A stretch of 64,000 bases of DNA from the NCBI GenBank assembly GCA_032622095.1, contig CP136069.1:7518036-7582035 (forward strand). The letters are read 5' to 3'. Below, piece by piece: positions 45,201-57,200 of this stretch. Source of the DNA: Siphonodentalium dalli (lineage: Eukaryota > Mollusca > Scaphopoda > Gadilida > Siphonodentaliidae). Numbering within the stretch: position 1 is the stretch's first letter; each line of letters starts with the position of its first letter. The notes under the pieces are model-generated. The model ran no database searches. It saw only the letters and a program-made list of their open reading frames with translations, and was not told the origin of the DNA. The position numbers and the translations under genes were made by a program.

Positions 45201-48200
45201 GTACTTTGCTCAAGCTGTGAAGCTTAACCCAAGTAACATGCGGGCATTATTTGGGATGTTCTTAGTAAGTTATAATAATAATATGTAATAAATAATATCG
45301 TCTTTAACCCTTTCAGTGCCAAGTCCGATTTTTGTATCAACCCATATACCCTGTGCCAATGCATTCTCTTATATATGCGAGTCGACCATAGGTCGCCTCG
45401 CATATATAAGAGAATGCATTGGCCTAACAAATTTTCATCATTTGTTATTAATTTTTTACAATTTTAATAATTTTTTCTTATATTCTTTAACTCTTTCAGT
45501 GCCAGATTTTATCGACCCTGGCACTCTACAGACCGTAAATTAGGGCCGATGAGATCGGCCCCTGGCACTGAAAGAGTAATAATATATAATAAATAATATT
45601 GTCTGTAACCCTTTCTATACTAAGTGGATTCTCCCGTCAGTTATAAAAGTTTACATTGGAATGATCTATTATTCATTTGGAGGTATGTTCAGGAAATATA
45701 AAATATTTAAATCAAGGAACCCGCCCATCAAAGTAATAAAGTTATTTCTGAGATTTGTAGTTATTGTTGACCCAGAAAAAGGTTGTTAAACCAACAAAAT
45801 TGCAGATGAAGATGAATAACTCTAAAATCAAGTTGTAGTACAGCCAAATTTTGTGATACTCAAGTGATTAATTGGCCATATTTCATTAAACAAAATTGTG
45901 ATAAATAATGCATTTTGAGAAATTTGGTACCATAGCAGACAGTGGTTACTATTATTTTGTTGCAAATAATCGATTCTGATAACTAAAGCGTATTTCAAAG
46001 AAATGTTGTTTTTGTATCTTGATGATATGGGGACCACCTGATCGGATTGAGTACCTTTAAACTTATTATGCGAACATTTCATAAAGGATAATGAGTCATC
46101 AATGATGCTTTAGTACAGAAAGGGCTAAACTTATTATCTGAACATTTTCCTAAGGGATAACTACTAGTACTTGCCAATGAGTATTTAATATAGAAAGGAT
46201 TAAAGATGTATTCAGTGTTTCAAGCTTATTTTCGCGAAACCTATGTTACTTTTTTGTATGTAGATTCCAGTTTATAAAATAACATACAGTAATTCCCTAA
46301 GAAATAGAGGTGCCATGATTATTGATTTTGATAATTGATAATCGGTCGTCAATAATCGACTATAATCGATTAATCGTACCAAATAATAATAACATCAGTG
46401 GAAGTATTCCGTAATATGGTCTATTGCCATATTGGCTGGGTGCTGGTTAACTGCTATCGCTGCTTGTTTGAGGCATCAGCTGATGTAATTTTTGTGTTAA
46501 TAAAGTGCATCATAAACCACCGGTAATGACTAATGAGCACAATGTATTCAATACAAGCACAGTTCTCGGCGATGTCATGGTTATAATATTTGTGAGTTCA
46601 TTGGAACGAATTTATCGATTAATTTAACAGCCAACGGTGGTTCCTATAAAAAGGAATCTAATGTTACGGAAACTATAAGTTTCAGCGAACTTCCAGAGCA
46701 TGGCTACCACTTACAAAGGTGGGCCCCCGCCCGCGAATTTCAGGACTCCGAACAAGTTAAGTATTTGGTAATAGTCAATTTCATTTAGCAGTCACCACAC
46801 TATAAGCGATAGCATGTACTAGTAACATCTAAGTATACTTATACAAACAAAGTATACTTGCTGCAAATGACACAGCGGAGAATATCGCTGATTAAAATGC
46901 TGTAGGTTCCCTGATTTCGAGAGAATGTCAATCAACTCCCCTTTGGTCCAATGAGATTCAAGGGCGAGTGCATTCAGTTCACTGACAGTCAGCCCATTTC
47001 AAAGACATAGTTCTGCCTTTCTTGTAGAAATATACAACGATGTCAGCATAAGTTCAAAGCTGCAGTGCCGCCATGCAATTTGAAGAATATACAATGACTC
47101 GAAGAGTAACCATGTCATCAAATGAACTGCCGGCTGTTTGCAACATATACTAGTACATGTAGTACTCAAGTTGTCGGAATCTCTTTGATAGATGATCAAA
47201 TGTTGTTAACCCCTCGGTTGAATATTAAACTGTGTAAAACAATCAGGGTATTCAACAATAACGACGTTTTCCAATGTCCGAAAAATAAATAACGCAGATT
47301 AATTGATGAAGGAAATGGTAATTGATTATCGGCTTTATCAACGGTTCATCGATTATACGATTAATCGTGGCACCCCTACTAAGTAATCGACCCCTTCCCT
47401 TGAAAATCACATATGGTTCAGTAATGCTCTAAGTAATCAACTCCTTAACAACCACAGTAGAATTATGGGTAACTTTTCAGGATTTAGTCGGAAATATGGC
47501 TTGTTGCCATTCACCGGAAAGCTCTTCCGATGAATGGCAACAAGCCATATTTCTGAATAAATCCTGACAAGTTACCCATAATTCTGCTGTGGTTAAGGAA
47601 TCGATTACTTAAGAGCATTACTGAACCATATGAGATTTTCAATATTTTTTCAACTGTTGTTGTTTTAACTGGAGGTCTGGAACCCTGAATACATCTTTAA
47701 AAGCCCACTTAATTTTCGAGCCCCCAGATCACATTTTATAAAATATGTGCCATATTATGCACCATTTGAAAGAGGTAGCTCCAAAATATTTTATTATATT
47801 TACATACTAAGTGTGATTATCACTAAATCCAGCATTCCGGTTGGTCGGCGCCCACGTGACTAGTTGCAGTTATTTCTCGGTGATCGTGCAAGAGGTCATA
47901 ACTGCAACCCCATAATTACATCGCCGCGTCATTGGATTTGGAAAGAAGAACACGTAATGTTTTGGGCGCATTTGGACTCAGGCAGGATTGACTTAATAAA
48001 TCATCAGGTTTCAATATAAAGAAATTGTTCCTGTTAACTTTTGCCAAGGGTGCTATGGGATATTTTGGGCTGGTTTTGTCACGATACACTTTTCAATTTA
48101 AATACATTTACAAAAGTGGCTTTTTCGCTAAATGTATATAAATATAAGGATTAACTGTCATGTGGACTGTTTTTATGGAGATGCATATGCATGTAACCGT

Positions 48201-51200
48201 GAGGTAAGTGTTCATAACTTGTGTAAAACCCGAAGACCTTTTCGGGTTTTACACAAGTTATGACCACTTACCTCACGGTTATACATCTCCATAAAAACAG
48301 TCCACATGACAGTTAATCCTTATACAAGAAAACCATAGTCAGAAATGGTAACGCGCTCAAGACCATATATTATATACCCATGATTGTAATTATAGAATAT
48401 AAAACATATTGGTTTCACGAATGACCAACTCAGAATTCCGAAACACGATACACTTTTCGATTTAAGTACATTTACAAAAGTGGCTTTTTCGCTAAATGTA
48501 TATAAATATATGGATTAACTGTCATGTGGACTGTTTTTATGGAGATGTAACCGTGAGGTAAGTGGTCATAACTTGTATGTAAAACCCTTTACTTGTTGAG
48601 GTACCGCTTAAGTTTAATCTGGACTGTACTGCAAAGTTTATTATTTTCAATGGAAGGGGAATAACTCTACATCTTAGTCTGAATTCTGTTGCATTCATGG
48701 GGCGAAACAGGGATTTGTTTCTATGATTTCAGCTATTTTCTATTACTCTATGGGCACATTCTGAGAAAAAGACATTCCAAATGGTGATGAATTATAATAT
48801 TTTAATCATATTTTATGACATACTCTCAGGTACCTAATAATCGTGATGGCCTAATAATAGTGATGGGTGGATATTTAGGCTGAAATTAATAATAGTGATG
48901 GCAATTTCACTCTATGTCTCAATGCCAAATAATAGTGATCATTGGGAATTTTCTCCAAAATTAATAATCGTGCTGACACTATTATTAGGCACCTGAGAGT
49001 AGATTGTTATCAAAACCATTTATCTACCATTTCCTACGAAATTCCCTGATACAATTGGCGATAACGAATTGGCGATAAAAACATCAGTACCGTTACTGCA
49101 GTTGCGTTACTGCAGTTGCGATACAAGGCGCTCGTGACGTCGTTGACTGGTTCAAAATCATGAATGAACTGACGTCACATCAATCGCGTGAAAAATCAAA
49201 ACGACATTCCACGTATATTCTTGCGTACTATAAACAAATAGTTCCAAGGTTTTAACATTATTTGATTGCCTACCATCATGGGTATTAAGGTATAACATAT
49301 CACAAAGTAACTATTTGTATTTGTTCAGTATTTAGTATAAGTGTAAGAGATTGTATCCATTGAATACAATTTCTGTTAACATGCAGGTTGTGAGAATTTA
49401 GCAAAGCGAGCTAATCGCGTGACACAGATACCTTTGCATGTTGGGAGAATTTACTCAAGAAAGCTAATCGTCGGACACAAATTCAACAATTTTGGCATTT
49501 AAAAGACCCCTAAAATGTAATTTGTGCGGTGGATTCTGTCACACCAATGGTAGATAAATGTGTTATATACACAATGTGTTTGTATCGATTCATGTATCGC
49601 GACTCCGCTAGTTTTCGTGGCCATATAGCGACTCAGCGACCAAGGTCGCCTCGTCGCCTCGTCGCTATATGGCCACGAAAACTAGCCTCGTCGCGATACA
49701 TGAATCGATACAAATACATTGTGTATATAACACATATATATCAAGGCAATATAATTTTTTTTATCGGTGATTCCAAAATTAAATGGGCCTTTAAATATGG
49801 TCTTTAACCCTTTATAGAGCCCCACATAGACTGGAGCAGACGACACTATGCAGTGCATGCTTCCATCTGTGTGAGGCTCCCTGTGGGATAAATCTCTTAA
49901 TTAACTCTTTACCCAACAAAACGCCCAAATAAAGCTTCAACAGCCTAACATATCTTCGGTCTGTCTCAATAACACCATACAAATATGGATATCATTGGAA
50001 CCGGTTCATTGACCACATTGTGATGGTTACAGTTATGCCCTGTGCCAATGCATTCTCTTATATATGCGAGTCGACCATAGGTCGCCTCGCATATATAAGA
50101 GAATGCATTGGCCTAAACAAATTCTTTTTTAACACTTTTTACCATTTTTTCTTACATTCTTTGACAATTTTATAATTTTTTCTTACATTTTTTAACAATT
50201 TTTATAATATTTTTCTACATTCTTTGACACTTTTATCATTTTTAATATGTGTTAAGCCAATGCATTCTCTTATATATGCGAGGCGACCTATGGTCGACTC
50301 GCATATATAAGAGAATGCATTGGCACAGGGCCGTTCTGTTGGGTAAAGGGTTAAAGGCATATTTTGGGATTACATTAGTGTTTCAGACTGATAGTTCACC
50401 TCTCTCATAGCATGCTTGGAGAGTGTAACATCAGACTAATATCTCCGATTAATCCAACCAAAGTCAAGTCAAATAATCAAAAGTCAAATATATTTAAATT
50501 TGATAACTCAGGCCACGCCACGCAAAATTTTCCATTTCTCAGGACCGTGCATATGGTCCCGAAACCTCGTACATTTCAGGCATATGGTCCCGAAACCTCG
50601 TACATTTCAGGCGTATGGTCCCGAAACCTCGTACATTTCAGGCGTATGGTCCCGAAACCTCGTACATTTCAGGCGTATGGTCCCGAAACCTCGTACATTT
50701 CAGGCGTATGGTCCCGAAACCTCGTACATTTCAGGCGTATGGTCCCGAAACCTCATACATTCAACCATTTCTCAGACACGCACGTGTTGATAACTTTAGT
50801 TTTATGATTGTTTTGAAATTTTGTGTGTAGATTAGCCACATAAAAATACAGCTCAAGTTTGAATTTGGATTCGGTCTGCTCATATTATGGTCCTTGTTGA
50901 CTTAGAATTTGCCGATTATTTTGGTTTCAAGGTGATAACTTTAGTTTTAGTTGTCTGATTGTTTTCAAAGTCGGTATATGGATTACTAATATAAAAATAC
51001 TGGTAAAATTTGGGTTCTGTCCGCCTATTTTATCTGGAGTTATGGTCCTCGTTGACGATTATTTTGCTTTCCAGGTGATATCATTAGTTACAGTTAATAT
51101 CTGTTTGTTTTAAAATTTGGCATATGTATTACTCGTTATGGACCTTTGTTGAAATTACCACGACGTATTTTGACATGCCCCAGCAATGCTCTTGTTTTTT

Positions 51201-54200
51201 TTACTAACCTTCATAGACTTCTTTTACATTTTCCAGGCGGCGTTCAGTTTAGCCAACATGTCACCGAAGAATTCCAAAGAGAAGCAGGCTAATTTGAGAT
51301 ATGCATCTTGGGCAGCTGAACAAATAGCAGTTAAATATAAGGTACAATACTGATTCTATTTAAGGTTTGAGGGGGTAGGAGGGCTGAAAAATAGGGAAAA
51401 AAGTGTCTCAGGACATAACCTGTCATTTCCAGAATGAGGTCCCCAGAGGGTGAATTAGGTGACACTATCCCACATAGCAGGTCAGCATCACCAATTTCAC
51501 CCTCTGGGGGCCTCATTCTGCTGAGGCCTCAACTGCTTTGGGGGACCTAGGATCAGATTGAAGTTCCCCAGTTGAGGTTGGTGATGTTCACCCATTAGTC
51601 ACTTCGATTATGCATTTTTATCTTCTGCAAATTAAAGTAGAATGGGGTCCCCAGTGGGTTAATTTGATTATGCTAGCCCACTATGTGTGAGAGCATCACT
51701 AAATTTACCCTCTGGGGGCCTCAGTCACCATATATTCATGCATGCTGCCAGTATTAAATGTGACATTGGTTGGTTTAACCCTTTACCCAACAAAACGGCC
51801 AAAAACGCCCAAATAAAGCTTCAACAGCCTAAAATATATTCGGTCTGTCTCAATAACACCATACAAATATGGATATCATTGGAACCGGTTCATCGACCAC
51901 ATTGTGATGGTTACAGTTATGCCCTGTGCCAATGCATTCTCTTATATATGCGAGCCGACCATAGGTCGCCTCGCATATATAAGAGAATGCATTACAATTT
52001 TATCATTTTTAATATGTGTTAAGCCATATATAAGAGAATGCATTGGCCTAACAATTTTTTACAATTTTAATAATTTTTTCTTGTATTCTTTAACAATTTT
52101 ATAATTTCACCCATACAGAGCCCCAGACAAACATGAGCAGACGACACTCTTCTATATGCTTCTATATATGTGTGGGGCTCCCTGCAGGTTAATGGATGTT
52201 TTTTATTTTATGTCCTAAAATTTTTTAAGAAACATTTATTTTAAAAAAATGATTAGGCCAATGCATTCTCTTATATATGTGAGGCGACCTATGGTCGACT
52301 CGCATATATAAGAGAATGTATTGGCACAGGGCCGTTCTGTTGGGTAAAGGGTTTACACTGTGGCCCATTGTTGATTGCTCCCAGCTTGAGTGAACTGACC
52401 GGTGGTAGTTCCTCGATGTAACAAACAGTTCATAGTAATATGGCTTCTCACAATTTTCTAGCACACACTTAAAATAATTTTGAGATTCTTGAAGCAGTAC
52501 TGAACTCAATTAAATTGTCATTCAAGCCTTTTTTACTAGTTCTGATCATGAACTTTTGATGGAAGTTATTCATTTCTACTCAAGTTCAATGTATACTTGT
52601 TGAGAACGCTCTTCCCAAAATTTCTCTTCTAGGCTTCTAAAACTATGTCATAACTAAGTCATATTTTTGACATTTTCATTGTTATATAACATGCTTGATG
52701 TGGTCTTCCAATAGCATAGATAATGGTGTACTAGCTTAACAATTAAGTAGTTTTCTGTATAGATCCATCTAAACTTTGCACCTCCTGTCATAGCTCAGGC
52801 ATGGATACCCGTTACAGGCCAACTTATTTTTTGAACCCCCAAGATCATATAAAATATATGCCATATGATATACCATATGAAAGATGAAGCTCCAAAATAG
52901 TGCTGGGACGGTTGGGGTTTTTTCCTAACCGGTTAACCACAGGCATTAACCTAATCATAACCGGTTAACCGTGACCATCATTACCCTAAGTATGAGATTG
53001 AATACACTGGTCACTATATCGGCAAAACAAGTGTTTATTACACGTCCCGGAAACTTTGATATACATGCGATCACAAACGATGTCTTGGTCGTACAATGCG
53101 GTCCCGTTACGGCGATCAAATAGTGGTAAATGTGTATAAATTAATTCAGTTTTGAGCCCAAACAAACTAAAATATAATATATATTAGTAATGTGCTAGTA
53201 TATAGATGTTTACGGGAGTTCCGCACCGCATAAACAACGCTTGCTTGCAAAATATTCAGTGACGAAATATAGTTCCTTCCTCGTGTATATCCCGGACACG
53301 ATTAGCCCAAACATGTACTACAAGGTACTGAAGGTAGGTATACTGTTGTTTAGTAATGTTTACTAGTGTTTGGGTATAGGTAGGTATGTATTAATCACAG
53401 TGGCTCCACGATGTTACTCAATTATTTAATAAACAAACAAAATTAAATCGTCGTGATTCATTACACAAGCCCCAGCCAGTGTTTAGGAAATGAAGCTATC
53501 GAACGCATCACTAGATATACTCTGAGTCCCCACTCCCAGTAGGCCTATGTGTTTTTTCTGGATGTGCATGCGACTTCATATTGGATGTTGATCCAGAATA
53601 AACAAATCGCCTTGCATTCCGCCCATTTTTTTTCGTCATCTTCAGATAGGACTAAATGTCCCCAAACGTTCGATTTTCGTTCTTGTAGGTCTTCTGCCGT
53701 CGCTTTGAGACGAACTAATGACAAGGGGGGGTGCAGTTTCATGAAAACAGACTATTGATGACGTAGTAAAAGTCTAGACTTGATTGCTTTGATGTATGCC
53801 GCGGTGCGTGTGCAGTCGGAATGTCATGTAATGCCGCCAAAGGAAATTGGCATTGAATGTGTAGCAAGTGATTCGCAGACTGACACAGAGTGTAGTTGTT
53901 GGTTTCATGTCTGGAAAAGCCGCCGGTGATCAAACGGGCTTGTGTTGTGGGGTATATGAATACACAGTCAACTGTCCAAATCGCTTCTAAGCAGCTTCTT
54001 ATTACTTACTCTCGTTACTTAAACTTCCGTAAATGATTTCGGCAACATTTACACGAAGTACTACGATGATAGTACGATCGTTATCAATAGTACGGTTATC
54101 CGGTTTTGGCCTCCTCCAACCGGTTGACACTCGTTACCGAACCGTAACCGGATATCCGGACAACCGTCCCAGCACTACTCCAAAACATTGTCTTATCTGG

Positions 54201-57200
54201 TGTGAACATTACTTACTCTCATTACTTAAACTTCCGTAAATGATTTCGGCAACATTTACACGGAGTACTACGATGATAGTACGATCGTTATCAATAGTAC
54301 GGTTATCCGGTTGTGGTCTCCTCCAACCGGTTGACACTCGTAACCAAACCGTAACCGTCCCAGCACTACTCCTAAACATTGTCTTATCTGGTGTGAACAT
54401 GTTTTTTTTCCGCCAAGGAGAAGCCCTCAACTGAACTATATGGATTACGTCTCCGGCCTTGTGTCAATCAGGAGGGTTAAAATTTTATTGCTGTGCCGAC
54501 CCACTCACACCCGTGTCCAGATTAGTCTCGCATGAATACACCCGCATTCTATCTATTGTCTAGTCAGTTTTTATTCCTCCTCGCCAGGACAGGATCGTTT
54601 CTATTTTCTCAAGGTTGTATCTTTCTGTGTTGCGAGTTTATCGACTCAATATTTATTGTTGATATTACAAACTTGCAATTTATTGTACCCGATAGTTAAT
54701 TAATATTTCTCACATCCGAAACGGGAACTTTTTTCGTTTCACTGTATCCGTGATTTGTTTCCGTGTTTTCTGTTTTCCTCAAGACGGCTTTATCTTCCAA
54801 CAATTGGAATTAAGATGGCCATCTTGACAATGACTAAAGAAGCACATAGCTTACTTGTGACAAAACCACATAGTGCATATTGTGCCACACATACGGCGTG
54901 ATAACTATCATGACTTACAATTGAGGACGCAATGTAGTACGGTATGCGATATCTCCTAATTTCGTGCTACACGTGTTTCACTTTACATAAGTTTCCGTCG
55001 ACTCGCTTCGGTTATTTCGTCAGTTCCGTTGCTTTGTATCCTAATGTATACTGCCAAATCATACATGGCACTGCTCTGTTAATTCGCAGAAAGTTGTACA
55101 GGACAGCCATATCCTCCTTTGTAATAATTTACATGAATAAATACGAAAGATAGTACTTGTTATCACTATCAGATGACAATTCACATTTCTTTCGACTGAG
55201 CGATCTGTAACATTGTTTTAACGATCAATACCTGCGAATCTACGCCCGCCAGTATGTATGAGCGCGTGGTCTTGTTAGACACATGGCAAATGTAATAACA
55301 CATTACATCGACTTCAAGGTATTTAGAAAATTCTGCCTTGTCTATCACGACTAAATATCATATAACTCATTGTATCATCAGTACAATAGTTACTAACACT
55401 CCGTAACAGGGGGATGGTATTCGTTATCACATATATAACCACACTTCAAATTGATGTGTTGTCTGACGTTCTAAATATTGTGTTGCATTCTTTACATCCA
55501 TGTATGTACAGTTTGGGTTACTACGAACTATTGTTCACCAACTGCAATGAAGTGAAAACTTTGTAGCCTGACACTAAGCCATCTTACCGTAGGCTCTAAT
55601 ATGCCTCGGCATGGGCGAGCTTGCAATAATGTATTGCACGCCGTAATAGTTCCATACATTGTACATGACAGTCATATGGTATCAGGGCCTCATGTATGCT
55701 GTCAGAACTGACTACTAGTATGCTTACATATGGTGAACAGTTTTCATCCCAATACTGACATACTTTGCGGTTTCATCAGTGAATGATAACGGCAAACAGC
55801 GAAATAGAAAGAATACATATTGTCACGTGCTCCAGATTCACTGCCAATAGTCTTTCCAGTAGAGACCATCACTTGGCTCACTAACTTCTATTTCCACATA
55901 TATCAAAACGATATTCTGCCAAATAGCTTTCACTCGTGTATGATGCGCAGTTACATGCAACACATTTATATTGCGCAGAATATCAGAAAGGACTGCATTT
56001 ATATTGTTACATGTCTAAAGCGAGCTTACATGCGCAGCGTTTATATTGCGCACGTCTACTGCCAATATATTTCCGAAACCGGCCAAGACATGGCTCTTCG
56101 TCTATTGTCACATTTCCACTGATTATGTGACAAAACGATTCGATACAATCATGACGAAAATGAAGGCGTTCGTATCTTCACGTCCGCTGTAAGCGCACTT
56201 TCCTAAAGGAAACCGCCTAGTTCTTGCCTATGTGCATTCGGAACTCATCGTCCTCATATACGAGAAAAGACAGTATCTTACCTGTCATAGCAGGTAAGAT
56301 CACGTGGCCAGGGGTATAACGTGATTTTATATTAACCTTACTTTATACTCAATAACCTAGGTTGTATTGTGTTATGTATATTAACCTTGCTTTGTTATAA
56401 CTAACAGCATGTCTTGCAGTCGAACATGATTCGAATTTGATGGCCACACACCGTGCAGGTTGCTCATTCACGGGTGTATTACTTGTTATAGTTGGGTAAG
56501 GGCATATTAGTCAATGATTACCTACTTTGAGCAACCGTACCAGTCTTTACCTCGGGCAGGACCAGTTCTGGCCCCCCAGGTCCTGCTACGGCAGTGTGAA
56601 CCAATGGTAGGTGGGTGCTGCAAGTGGTTGATTCGGGAAACCAATCTTCACGGGCGATTGCTCCGGCACCTTTCTCTCAGGTGCCTAATGGTAGTGGCAA
56701 TACGATTATTAAATTTCGAAAAAATTCACATCGATATCCTATTATTCCACATAGAGTGAAATTTCCTTCAGTATTTTGATTTCGGCCTGGATTCCTGCCA
56801 CGAAGATCTGTTTATAGGCCACCACAATTATTGGGCACCTGGGAGTAGCCTTTGGCGGCTGTTCTGGGTGGGGAAGACTCGTTGTCACGTGACGCTCTTG
56901 CTCTCATAGACATAGCGCACCAGCCAAATGGCCTTCTGACTCTTCCCCATGGTGCAGTGGCCCACATCATTACAAGATGGGGTCCAGTCGATCCCCTGGA
57001 ATCGTAATACCTTCGGGATACATCCGGGCCTGCTCCTCCGCCGTCATGTGATCATAGCGGTATGTCATCGACATTTATTCCAGTTTGGTCAGGACCTCCT
57101 GCATTTGGGGGATTCCATGGAAGGGGCTTCCTCTGATCAAATGGCTCATCAGAACTTATTCCCTCTGGCCTTGGGGGCGCAGCTTGATGATGCCCCAGAA

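Larger units (their letters stand above)
47698..49794. mobile_element. Family K element, copy 4, heavily interrupted
   Basis: K sequence is recognisable at 47698-47800, 48596-48820 and 49740-49794 (ending aaaattaaatgggccttta). The gaps hold a foldback pair (48144-48592), a family M MITE and two further inverted-repeat elements. Confidence 0.7.

Noticed and set aside
50550..50764. CRISPR-like direct repeats
   Set aside because: The 31-bp units are directly adjacent with no spacers, in a eukaryotic intron.
50412..50830. Three overlapping ORFs of 71-131 codons
   Set aside because: They are the three readings of the 31-bp minisatellite. All frames are open because the unit lacks stops.
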